Shown here piece after piece: positions 37,156 through 45,507 of a stretch of 64,000 nucleotides of DNA. The stretch is from assembly GCF_023195755.1 (NCBI RefSeq), contig NZ_CP096203.1, forward strand, positions 2,108,001-2,172,000, given 5' to 3'. Source of the DNA: Chryseobacterium nepalense. GTDB taxonomy: Bacteria; Bacteroidota; Bacteroidia; Flavobacteriales; Weeksellaceae. Position 1 is the first letter of the stretch; every line of letters starts with the position of its first letter. The translations under genes and the position numbers were made by a program. The notes beneath the pieces were generated by a model that made no database searches, was not told the origin of the DNA, and saw nothing but the letters and a program-made list of their open reading frames with translations.

Positions 37156-37500
37156 TTAATTTCTGTCATATTCATCCTCAATCCTCACAATATCATCTTC
37201 CCCGAAATAAGTCCCGGTCTGCACTTCAATAAATACAACAGGCTTATCGGACAGATTCATCATTCTGTGTTTTGCACCAAGAGGGATGAAAATACTTTCT
37301 CCATATTTTAAACTGATCTCTTTATCATCCAGAACCACCGTAGCATCACCTTCGATAATGGTCCACTGCTCCTGTCTTTTATGATGGTACTGGTAAGAAA
37401 GCTTCTGCCCCGGATTCACTTCAATTCTTTTCAGTTTGTAATTCGGTTCATCTGCCAATACATAATATTTTCCCCAAGGTCTCTCCCCTATTTCTAACAT
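37156..37500 (-). CDS. Cupin, C-terminal domain of phosphomannose isomerase type II
   Basis: A 114-aa single-domain cupin. RPWGKYYVL, YKLKRIEVNPGQKLSYQYHHKRQEQWTII (in segments), GESIFIPLGAKHR and the terminal GEDDIVRIEDEY match the C-terminal domain of bifunctional mannose-1-phosphate guanylyltransferase / mannose-6-phosphate isomerase. The guanylyltransferase half is absent. The metal ligands are probably in QYHHKRQEQW and AKHR. It may supply mannose-6-phosphate for GDP-mannose used by the neighbouring cluster. Confidence 0.85.
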   Translation of the reverse strand: MLEIGERPWGKYYVLADEPNYKLKRIEVNPGQKLSYQYHHKRQEQWTIIEGDATVVLDDKEISLKYGESIFIPLGAKHRMMNLSDKPVVFIEVQTGTYFGEDDIVRIEDEYDRN

Positions 37501-37523
37501 AATTTAAGGCTTTTTTTATTATA

Positions 37524-37531
37524 CAAAAGTA
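37524..37531 (-). promoter_or_regulatory. TAnnTTTG promoter of the cupin gene
   Basis: On the minus strand TACTTTTG, 23 nt before the ATG at 37500. It is divergent from gltX. Confidence 0.7.
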
Positions 37532-37596
37532 AATATTCGGATCAAAAAAGCAAGCAAACCATCTATTAAACATTCTTAAAACCGTATATTTTTAAG

Positions 37597-37604
37597 TAAA
37601 TTTG
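37597..37604 (+). promoter_or_regulatory. TAnnTTTG promoter of gltX
   Basis: TAAATTTG, 18 nt before the ATG at 37623. The in-frame TTG at 37602 is part of it. Confidence 0.75.
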
Positions 37605-37622
37605 CATAAAATTAAATTGAAA

Positions 37623-39137
37623 ATGGAGAAAGTAAGAGTACGTTTTGCTCCAAGTCCTACGGGACCATTACATTTGGGGGGCGTAAGAACCGCATTATAT
37701 GATTATCTTTTTGCTAAAAACCAGGGTGGTGAATTTGTATTGAGAATTGAAGATACCGACACCGCCAGATATGTTGAAGGTGCAGAAGAATATATCGAAG
37801 AAGCTTTGGAATGGTGCGGGATTATAGCCGATGAAAGCCCTAAAAAAGGAGGAAAATTTGCTCCGTACCGACAGTCTGAAAGAAGAGATATTTATGACCG
37901 GTATACGGAACAGATCCTGAAAACGGATTATGCCTATATCGCTTTCGACACTGCGGAAGAACTGGATGCCATCCGTGCAGAATACGAAACCAGAGGTGAT
38001 GTCTTCTCTTATGACAACAGAACAAGAAACCAGCTAAGAAACAGCCTGGCTCTTTCTGAAGAAGAAGTAAAGAGGCTGCTCGACGAAAAAACACCGTATG
38101 TGGTAAGATTCAAAATGCCGGTAGACAGAACGCTGAACCTTGAAGACATTATCCGTGGAAAGTTCTCTGTTAATACCAATACTTTAGATGATAAAGTTCT
38201 GGTAAAAAATGACGGAATGCCAACCTATCATTTTGCCAACATCATCGATGACCACGAAATGGAAATTTCCCATGTGATCCGTGGTGAAGAATGGCTGCCA
38301 TCTTTAGGTCTGCATACTTTATTATATGAAGCAATGGGTTGGGAAGCTCCACAGTTCGCACACCTTTCTTTGATATTAAAACCTGAAGGCAAGGGTAAAC
38401 TGAGCAAAAGAGACGGCGATAAATTCGGGTTTCCCGTATTTCCGTTAAATTTTACGGATCCTGTTACAGGGCATATTTCTAAAGGATACCGGGAAAGCGG
38501 ATATCTTCCGGAAGCATTTATCAATATGGTGGCTCTTTTAGGGTGGTCGCCTGCAGATGATAAAGAAATTTTATCCCTGGACGAAATGGCAAAAGAATTT
38601 GATTTAAATAAAGTTCATAAAGCCGGTGCGAGATTCAGCAAAGAAAAAGCGGAATGGTTCAACCATCAGTATATTCAGCAAAAATCTGATCAGGAATTGC
38701 TTGAAATTTTAAAAAAATCAGGTTTTAGTACAACGCTTTCAGATGAAAAATTACTGAAAATAATTTCCTTAATGAAAGAAAGGTTAACTTTTGCAGAAGA
38801 TCTTACCCTTGATAACGAAAAAGGAAAATTTTTCTTTGAAGCACCTGTTTCTTATGATGAAAAAGCCTCAAAAAAAGCATGGAATGATCAAACTTCTGCT
38901 ATTTTAGGGGAATTGGCTTCTCATTTGGAAAGCACGGAATTTAATGCTGAAAACCTGAAGCAGGCCATGCATGATTTCGCGGAAAACAAAGGTCTGGGAA
39001 TGGGTAAAGTGATGATGCCTCTGCGTCTGTCTTTAGTAGGAGAACTAAAAGGCCCGGACGTTCCGGATATCATGGAACTTCTTGGAAAAGAGGAAACTAT
39101 CTCCAGAATAAACAATGCAATTAATAATTTTAAATAG
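37623..39137 (+). CDS. gltX: Glutamyl-tRNA synthetase
   Basis: Class Ib synthetase that charges tRNA-Glu. The 504-aa protein starts MEKVRVRFAPSPTGPLHLGG, with the HIGH-type motif in PLHLGG. LRIEDTDTAR follows, and KLSKRDG is the KMSKS equivalent. The C-terminal helical anticodon-binding part is complete. The start is the ATG at 37623, since the longer frame begins inside the promoter. accA follows with its own promoter. Confidence 0.97.
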   Translation: MEKVRVRFAPSPTGPLHLGGVRTALYDYLFAKNQGGEFVLRIEDTDTARYVEGAEEYIEEALEWCGIIADESPKKGGKFAPYRQSERRDIYDRYTEQILKTDYAYIAFDTAEELDAIRAEYETRGDVFSYDNRTRNQLRNSLALSEEEVKRLLDEKTPYVVRFKMPVDRTLNLEDIIRGKFSVNTNTLDDKVLVKNDGMPTYHFANIIDDHEMEISHVIRGEEWLPSLGLHTLLYEAMGWEAPQFAHLSLILKPEGKGKLSKRDGDKFGFPVFPLNFTDPVTGHISKGYRESGYLPEAFINMVALLGWSPADDKEILSLDEMAKEFDLNKVHKAGARFSKEKAEWFNHQYIQQKSDQELLEILKKSGFSTTLSDEKLLKIISLMKERLTFAEDLTLDNEKGKFFFEAPVSYDEKASKKAWNDQTSAILGELASHLESTEFNAENLKQAMHDFAENKGLGMGKVMMPLRLSLVGELKGPDVPDIMELLGKEETISRINNAINNFK

Positions 39138-39154
39138 ATTCATATAATTTTTCA

Positions 39155-39162
39155 TAAATTTG
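39155..39162 (+). promoter_or_regulatory. TAnnTTTG promoter of accA
   Basis: TAAATTTG, 23 nt before the ATG at 39186. Confidence 0.7.
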
Positions 39163-39185
39163 AAAGATTTAATTTACTTCAAGAA

Positions 39186-40142
39186 ATGGAATATTTAAGT
39201 TTCGAACTTCCTATAAAAGAGCTAATGGATCAACTTCAGACCTGTTCTTTAGTAGGAGAAGAAAGTGGTGTTGATGTAAAATTAGCATGTAGCCAAATCG
39301 AGGATAAGATTTTAGAAAAGAAAAAAGAAATCTACAGTAATCTTACGCCTTGGCAGAGAGTACAACTGTCCCGTCACCCGGATCGTCCTTACGCATTAGA
39401 TTATATCAACGGAATGGCGGATAAAGGCAGCTTCCTTGAACTTCACGGAGACAGAAATTTCGCTGATGACCCGGCAATGGTAGGTGGCTTACTTACACTG
39501 GACGGACAGAAAGTGATGGTCATCGGTACTCAGAAAGGAAGAACTACAAAAGAAAGACAACACAGAAGGTTCGGAATGCCGAATCCTGAAGGATACAGAA
39601 AAGCGCTTCGACTGATGAAACTTGCTGAAAAGTTTCAGATTCCGGTGGTAACTTTGGTAGACACACCGGGAGCTTATCCCGGACTGGAAGCTGAAGAAAG
39701 AGGCCAGGGTGAAGCCATTGCAAGAAACATTTTTGAAATGGTTCAGCTTAAAACGCCAATCTTTACTTATATCATCGGCGAAGGTGCCAGTGGCGGAGCA
39801 CTAGGAATTGGTGTAGGAAATAAAGTATACATGCTGGAAAACACCTGGTATACGGTAATTGCACCGGAAAGCTGTTCATCCATCCTTTGGAGAAACTGGG
39901 ATCACAAGGAAGATGCAGCCAATGCTTTGAACCTTACCCCGAAAGATGCTTTAAGAGAAAAATTCATTGACGGTATTATTGAAGAACCTCTTGGAGGAGC
40001 ACATTATGATCCGGCAGGCACTTTCCAGAATCTGAAGACTTCGATTTTACAGAATATCAAAGCCTTCTCAAAATTCACAGGACAGGAACTTGAAACCCAA
40101 AGACAGGATAAATTCATTGCCATGGGGCAATTTAAAGGATAA
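39186..40142 (+). CDS. accA: Acetyl-CoA carboxylase carboxyltransferase subunit alpha
   Basis: With AccD it transfers the carboxyl group from biotin to acetyl-CoA. The 318-aa protein shows the family N-terminus [65 protein letters not shown] and [12 protein letters not shown]. It is separated from accBC by the glycan cluster, with its own promoter and terminator. Confidence 0.97.
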   Translation: MEYLSFELPIKELMDQLQTCSLVGEESGVDVKLACSQIEDKILEKKKEIYSNLTPWQRVQLSRHPDRPYALDYINGMADKGSFLELHGDRNFADDPAMVGGLLTLDGQKVMVIGTQKGRTTKERQHRRFGMPNPEGYRKALRLMKLAEKFQIPVVTLVDTPGAYPGLEAEERGQGEAIARNIFEMVQLKTPIFTYIIGEGASGGALGIGVGNKVYMLENTWYTVIAPESCSSILWRNWDHKEDAANALNLTPKDALREKFIDGIIEEPLGGAHYDPAGTFQNLKTSILQNIKAFSKFTGQELETQRQDKFIAMGQFKG

Positions 40143-40145
40143 CAT

Positions 40146-40183
40146 AAAAAAGCCGGCTAAGAAATTTCTTAACCGGCTTTTTT
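40146..40183. terminator. Bidirectional Rho-independent terminator after accA
   Basis: A stem of AAAAAAGCCGG with its complement, continued by an inner TAAGAAA/TTTCTTA stem, with T runs on both strands. It lies between accA and the convergent small-family gene. Confidence 0.9.
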
Positions 40184-40195
40184 TATGATATGCTT

Positions 40196-40903
40196 TTAAT
40201 CTTCTCTGAGGTTCAACTCGATTTCAATATCTTTATTGATCTTTTTTAAGGATGAGTACTTTGCATCGCAAACCATTGTTGTAAGAATGTATTCTCCTTT
40301 TTCAACCAGCAGAAAATTCTGCCCGTTTGCCGGAACATCAAGATTATAATATTTTTTTCCGTTGATTTTTACGATAAGATTGCACTTCGATCTATTTTTT
40401 ATATTGATGTATGCTTCTTTATCCATGGGATCATTATTAAACATATGGGTAAGCATTGCTGCCGTTTTTTTGTGCTGCTCACTTGCCCCCGATTTTTTAC
40501 TGGTAGCTCCCGTAACACTGGCATAATTCACGGTTCTTTCAGGCGTTGCCGCACCCGTATTAGCAGCTATGGCTTTCCCTTTGTTAAGATTATTGTTATC
40601 AATCACCATCTGCTTGATCTTATCTTCACTTAACGTTTTTATCGTTGGCTTAGCCTCCGGAGAATTATTTGCCATGACGATCTGCATAAGTTTTCTTTTG
40701 AAATAATCCGTTTTGGCGTGTCCGGGATTCTGCTTCAGGAATCCTGCAACAACTCTGGCTTCAGCAGTACTTTCCGCATCACTTTCAGTATAAATGATAA
40801 CCGTTTCCTTTTCAACAATGGCTTTCGATTTTGCCTTTTTCTTTTTCTGTGAAAAACCGAAGGTAAATATGCATAAAAATATGAGGAGAAATATTTTTTT
40901 CAT
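40196..40903 (-). CDS. Exported two-cysteine family protein, member D
   Basis: A 235-aa exported protein of unknown function, with a signal peptide to about residue 19 (FGFSQ). It is a divergent paralogue of the proteins at 59410, 61076 and 61748. The C-terminal domain (about 145-230) has RSKCNLIVKINGKKYYNLDVPA then VCDAKYSSLKKI in segments, with Cys174 and Cys212 conserved in all four and 38-40 residues apart. A basic KKKKAKSK run follows the signal peptide. It may be the family catalogued as DUF6759, which I cannot check. It is the only member on the far side of tsf and the only one on the minus strand. Confidence 0.75.
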   Translation of the reverse strand: MKKIFLLIFLCIFTFGFSQKKKKAKSKAIVEKETVIIYTESDAESTAEARVVAGFLKQNPGHAKTDYFKRKLMQIVMANNSPEAKPTIKTLSEDKIKQMVIDNNNLNKGKAIAANTGAATPERTVNYASVTGATSKKSGASEQHKKTAAMLTHMFNNDPMDKEAYINIKNRSKCNLIVKINGKKYYNLDVPANGQNFLLVEKGEYILTTMVCDAKYSSLKKINKDIEIELNLRED

Positions 40904-40979
40904 TAAAGAGACATTTAAAAATTTATTAAATAATATAAATAACGCAAAAAGTCATTTTTTAGTTTATCATTAAAATCAT

Positions 40980-40987
40980 TATCTTTG
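40980..40987 (+). promoter_or_regulatory. TAnnTTTG promoter of tsf
   Basis: TATCTTTG, leader 60 nt to the tsf ATG. It lets tsf be transcribed apart from rpsB. Confidence 0.75.
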
Positions 40988-41047
40988 CGCAGCTTTAAAA
41001 GTAAGCTAAAAATTAATACGAATCTTAAATAAAAAAAAATAGATATT

Positions 41048-41872
41048 ATGTCTTATACACCAGCTGCTGCAGACGTAGCAAAATTGAGAAACCAAACAGG
41101 TGCAGGTATGATGGACTGCAAAAAAGCTTTAGTAGAAGCTGAAGGAGATTTCGAAAAAGCAGTAGATATCCTTAGAAAAAAAGGACAGAAAGTAGCTGCA
41201 AACAGAGCAGACAGAGAATCTACTGAAGGGGCAGTGATCGCAAGAGTGAACGAAGACAACACGCTAGGTGCTGTTATTTCTTTAAACTGCGAAACTGACT
41301 TCGTTGGTAAAAACGAAGCTTTTATTGAACTGGCTTACGAACTTGCTGAAATGGCGATCTTTGCTGCTACAAAAGAAGAACTTTTGGCTACAGATTTCCA
41401 CGGAATTACTGTTGCTGAAAAATTAGTTGAGCAGACAGGTGTAATCGGTGAAAAAATCGAAATCGGTGCATTCGAAAGAATTGAAGGGCCTTTCTTAGGA
41501 GCTTACATCCACGCTGGAAACAAAATCGCTGCTATCACTTCTCTTTCTGCTAATGTAGAAGGAGCTTCCGAAGCGGCTAAAGCTGTTTCTATGCAGGTAG
41601 CTGCTATGAACCCAATCGCTCTTGACGAAACTTCTGTTTCTCAGGCAACTATCGATAAGGAATTGGAAATCGAAAGAGAACTTCTTATTAAAGAAGGGAA
41701 ACCGGAAAACATTATCGAAAACATCCTTAAAGGTAAAATGCAGAGATTTTACAAAGACAACACATTAGTACACCAGGCTTTCATTAAAGATGGAAGCATC
41801 ACTGTTGCTGATTATGTAAAATCTGTAAATGCAGATCTTAAAGTAACAGGATTCGTAAGAGTAAGCTTATAA
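41048..41872 (+). CDS. tsf: Translation elongation factor Ts
   Basis: Nucleotide exchange factor for EF-Tu. The 274-aa protein has an N-terminal UBA-like domain (VAKLRNQTGAGMMDCKKAL) then SLNCETDFVGKN and the core domain. Codons look highly biased, as in other translation genes. In most bacteria tsf directly follows rpsB; here rpsB is about 20 kb away on the other strand and tsf has its own promoter and terminator. See the inversion finding. Confidence 0.97.
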   Translation: MSYTPAAADVAKLRNQTGAGMMDCKKALVEAEGDFEKAVDILRKKGQKVAANRADRESTEGAVIARVNEDNTLGAVISLNCETDFVGKNEAFIELAYELAEMAIFAATKEELLATDFHGITVAEKLVEQTGVIGEKIEIGAFERIEGPFLGAYIHAGNKIAAITSLSANVEGASEAAKAVSMQVAAMNPIALDETSVSQATIDKELEIERELLIKEGKPENIIENILKGKMQRFYKDNTLVHQAFIKDGSITVADYVKSVNADLKVTGFVRVSL

Positions 41873-41895
41873 TTCTATCCAGATTTAGAACATAT

Positions 41896-41920
41896 AATCC
41901 CGGTGCTGGTCACCGGGATT
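41896..41920 (+). terminator. Rho-independent terminator of tsf
   Basis: A 10-bp perfect stem (AATCCCGGTG/CACCGGGATT), loop CTGGT, then a T run. Confidence 0.92.
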
Positions 41921-42037
41921 TTTTATTTCCCAATTATAAGATCTTTTGATACATTAAAAATATATTAAATATTCAGCAATCTTGCATTTTATACATCACA
42001 CCCGCTAAATTTATATAAATAATTGATTTTTAATACT

Positions 42038-42045
42038 TACATTTG
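42038..42045 (+). promoter_or_regulatory. TAnnTTTG promoter of array gene 1
   Basis: TACATTTG, 18 nt before the ATG at 42064. The in-frame TTG at 42043 is part of it. Confidence 0.75.
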
Positions 42046-42063
42046 CATCCCTTATTGACAAAA

Positions 42064-45000
42064 ATGAAAAAACTTCTACTAACTATTTGTACTTTTTTTT
42101 GTTTATTATGCAATGCACAGCTTGATACGGACCACTGGTTTGCTCCTATGGCATCAAAAGTCGGAAACAGCGCACTGCAAGGTTACCTATATCTTTCTAC
42201 AAACGAGACAACTCCCTTTAATGTTCAGATTTTCAATGACAATACATTATATACAACAGTACAGGTAAGCAAAGGTAACCCTGTGGAAGTAACAATTCCG
42301 GATTCTTTTCTCATCACCACTGATCAGCAGGACCTTTTCATCCCTAACTCTATGGGAATGTATGTGAAAGGACCTAAAAAGTTTTTTGCGAATTACAGAT
42401 TTTCTCTTCAGAATCACGCAGAAATTATCACATCCAAAGGATTGGCTGGACTGGGAACTACTTTTTATGCAGGGATGGCTCCGAATAACAGTGATTCTCC
42501 GAATATAAGCGTGCCCATCATCAGTTCGACAATAGGTATTACAGCCACCGAAGACAATACAGCAGTAATCGTTTCCGGATATAATCCAAACGTTATTTTT
42601 TCCGATGGTTCTTCCACCCCCACAAAGACTTTCACACTAAATAAGGGACAATCCTATATTATGGATGTACGTGCCGCAGACAGCCCTTTTAATCTTGACG
42701 GACTGATTGGTGCCAAAATAGTAGCCACAAAACCAATTTCCGTGACGAATGGAAATTTTAACGGAATGCATTATCCCGCGAACGGCCTTACCAATAATGA
42801 CATCCTGATGGACCAGGCAGTGCCGGTAGACAGGCTTGGAAAAGATTTCGTAGTAGTAAAAGGTAACGGCTCCGGAAACTCACCAATGGAGTCGGCAATG
42901 GTAATTGCCACAGAAAACAACACCCAAATTACGGTTAATGGAGTCAATTTAGGGATCACTCTAAATGAAGGACAATATTACATGATCCCGAGCAGCAATT
43001 ACATCAATCAGGGAAACGGAATATATAATATGGGAATTTCCACCAGTAAAAATGCTTATGTATATCAATTTTTGGCAGGAGTTTCCGGCGGAAACGAGTT
43101 TCCTACCGGAGGAATGAATTTTATTCCGCCTTTAAGCTGTTTCCTTCCCAATAAAATTGATGAGATCGGTTTTATTAATAAAATCGGAAACCAGGCATAC
43201 AGCACAAGGCTCAACATCATTACCCAAACCGGCGCCAATGTCACTTTAAACGGAAACGCCATCAATGCGATATACGGTCCTGTTCCTGTGAACGGTAACC
43301 CAAACTGGGTAACCTATTCTATTCCAAGCGTTTCAGGAACCATTACGGTAAATTCCACTAAATCTGTTACAGCAGGAATTGCTGCCGGTAGTGGCGCCGT
43401 AGGATATGGTGGTTATTTTGCCGGATTTTCTTCAGTGCCCGTTATTTCAAAAACCGGCGACTGCTATCTGGGAATTCTTTTGCAGGTAGACAACACCTAT
43501 GATGCTTATCAATGGTACCTCAACGGAAATCCTATTCCGGGTGCAACCTCATATTCTATTAACCCAGAATTATATGGAGCAGGAACATACACCTGCCTCG
43601 TTACTAAAAATAACTGTGAGTCAAAATTAACTACCGGCTACAATTACACGCTGTGTCCACCCATTACGACAACAACCTATAATATCGGTTCATGCAATAC
43701 CAAAGTTATTTCTCCTGCTTTTACAACATCGGCTCAGACGATAGTGCCTGCCAATACAAGTATTATTCTGGCACCAACTTCAGGAACAGCAACCGTAAAT
43801 CCTGTAACAGGGCAAATCACCTATACACCTAATCCAGGTCTTACGGCAGACACCACAGATAGCTTTATTTACTATGCTGAAGGCAACGGAAATCCTGCTG
43901 ATTTTGAATATTTTAAAATTATTATCAATATAGATGTTTTACAAACGTCAAACGGATTATTAACATCGTGTACTGATTCAAACGGAAACGGAATATTTGA
44001 TCTTACCTCAGTAAACGTTACTCCGGATTCCGGAACTACAGTTCAGTATTTTACCAATGCAGCATTAACCGGCACCCCGATAGCTAATCCTGCAAATTAT
44101 AACAGCCCCGCAGGAACAGTTTATGCCAACGTTACCTCTCAGTACGGATGCACAAAAACTGCACAAATCACGTTAACAACTAATCCTTCACCTTCTGTAA
44201 ATACTGGAAATTTCAATGCAACACTATGTGATGATAATTTTGACGGAATTGTGAATGTAAATTTTACAACAGTTACCTCCGCAATTGTAACCAATCCTGC
44301 TGTCATTAACGTAAGATATTATCTTCAGCAGACAGACGCCAATGCAGGAAATACCAATAATTTACCAGCCAACTGGAGTTATACGGCCAATACAACAGTA
44401 TATGTTCGTGTAGATGCAGTTACAGGAAACTGCCCGCCTGCTTTCGGACAGATAAATTTTAAAATAGGCAACAGAATTACATTACTGGCTACTTCAGCAA
44501 ACACAGACATCTGTGATAATGACATTAATGGCTCCGAAAGTGTAAATTTAAATGATTATAAAAACCTGTTTACCAATAATGCAGGTGTAACCCTAACATT
44601 CCACACTACGTTAGCCAATGCACAGGCCGGAACTAATTCTATATCTCCAGCACAGGTTATTACCGCATCTTCAACTATCTTTTATATAAGATTTACGAGC
44701 GCAACAGAGTGCCCAATCACAGGTGTTTTAACAATACTTTTAAAAGCTCCGAAAAAATCTGATGTTCTGAAAGATCAAATTGTCTGTGATGGAGAAAAAG
44801 TTATCTTAGATGCGGGTCCCGGCTTTACCTCTTACAAATGGAGTACAGGTGCAACAACACAAACCGTAAATGTGGGCACGGGAAGCTACTATGTAGATCT
44901 CGAATTCAACGGGTGTATATACCGTCAGACGGTAAATGTGACCACTTCAGCCTCTCCAACAATTACTAAAATTGAAGTATCAGGTTACAATGCAACAGTT

Positions 45001-45432
45001 TCCGTTTCCGGCGGAACACCTCCCTATGAATATTCTTTAAACGGAATTGATTATCAGACTTCTAATATATTTACAGGCTTATCAAGAGGCTTACACACCG
45101 CTTATGTTCTGGGTGCAGACCAATGCTCTCCCGTTATAAAAGAGTTTTTAGTTTTAAACCTGATCAATGCAATTACCCCAAATGGAGACGGGATTAATGA
45201 TGTTCTGAATTATTCAGATCTTAAAATTAAACAAAATGTTTCCATAGAAGTTGTAGACCGCTATGGAGCTCCTGTCTACAAGTCTTCTGATAAAAATTAT
45301 ATCTGGGATGGAAAGGTGAACGGGAGACCATTGTCTACGGGAACTTATTGGTACGTGCTGAAATGGACGGAGCCTGACACAAAATTACCGGTTTCCTATT
45401 CCGGATGGCTTTTAATTAAAAATCGTGAATAA
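42064..45432 (+). CDS. T9SS type B secreted protein, array member 1 (long form)
   Basis: A 1122-aa secreted multidomain protein. The signal peptide ends near residue 19 (LLCNAQ). An IgGFc-binding-like region runs from about 20 to 465, with DTDHWFAPM, ATEDNTAVIV, TLNKGQSYI, IGAKI, VTNGNFNG and a second ATENNTQI. An Ig-like module with YDAYQWYLNGNPIPG spans about 467-520. A TATVNPVTGQITYTPNPG repeat, two further modules (CDDNFDGIVNVNF, CDNDINGSESVNL) and an SprB-like GGTPPYEYSLNG follow. The last 93 or so residues (from NAITPNGDGINDVLNY) are the T9SS type B sorting domain. The ATG at 42064 is chosen over a TTG in the promoter. Probably a surface adhesin; the ligand is unknown. Confidence 0.88.
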   Translation: MKKLLLTICTFFCLLCNAQLDTDHWFAPMASKVGNSALQGYLYLSTNETTPFNVQIFNDNTLYTTVQVSKGNPVEVTIPDSFLITTDQQDLFIPNSMGMYVKGPKKFFANYRFSLQNHAEIITSKGLAGLGTTFYAGMAPNNSDSPNISVPIISSTIGITATEDNTAVIVSGYNPNVIFSDGSSTPTKTFTLNKGQSYIMDVRAADSPFNLDGLIGAKIVATKPISVTNGNFNGMHYPANGLTNNDILMDQAVPVDRLGKDFVVVKGNGSGNSPMESAMVIATENNTQITVNGVNLGITLNEGQYYMIPSSNYINQGNGIYNMGISTSKNAYVYQFLAGVSGGNEFPTGGMNFIPPLSCFLPNKIDEIGFINKIGNQAYSTRLNIITQTGANVTLNGNAINAIYGPVPVNGNPNWVTYSIPSVSGTITVNSTKSVTAGIAAGSGAVGYGGYFAGFSSVPVISKTGDCYLGILLQVDNTYDAYQWYLNGNPIPGATSYSINPELYGAGTYTCLVTKNNCESKLTTGYNYTLCPPITTTTYNIGSCNTKVISPAFTTSAQTIVPANTSIILAPTSGTATVNPVTGQITYTPNPGLTADTTDSFIYYAEGNGNPADFEYFKIIINIDVLQTSNGLLTSCTDSNGNGIFDLTSVNVTPDSGTTVQYFTNAALTGTPIANPANYNSPAGTVYANVTSQYGCTKTAQITLTTNPSPSVNTGNFNATLCDDNFDGIVNVNFTTVTSAIVTNPAVINVRYYLQQTDANAGNTNNLPANWSYTANTTVYVRVDAVTGNCPPAFGQINFKIGNRITLLATSANTDICDNDINGSESVNLNDYKNLFTNNAGVTLTFHTTLANAQAGTNSISPAQVITASSTIFYIRFTSATECPITGVLTILLKAPKKSDVLKDQIVCDGEKVILDAGPGFTSYKWSTGATTQTVNVGTGSYYVDLEFNGCIYRQTVNVTTSASPTITKIEVSGYNATVSVSGGTPPYEYSLNGIDYQTSNIFTGLSRGLHTAYVLGADQCSPVIKEFLVLNLINAITPNGDGINDVLNYSDLKIKQNVSIEVVDRYGAPVYKSSDKNYIWDGKVNGRPLSTGTYWYVLKWTEPDTKLPVSYSGWLLIKNRE

Positions 45433-45477
45433 AAACAACTTTTTAATGTTTTTTTAACAATATATTGAATAATAGTT

Positions 45478-45485
45478 TATTTTTG
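45478..45485 (+). promoter_or_regulatory. TAnnTTTG promoter of array gene 2
   Basis: TATTTTTG, 22 nt before the ATG at 45508. No terminator is evident between gene 1 and this promoter, so read-through is possible. Confidence 0.75.
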
Positions 45486-45507
45486 TAGAAATCATAATCC
45501 ATACCAT

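Noticed and set aside
41031..41039. Run of nine A upstream of tsf as a phase-variation tract
   Set aside because: It is in the leader of an essential gene in an A-rich region and does not interrupt a reading frame.
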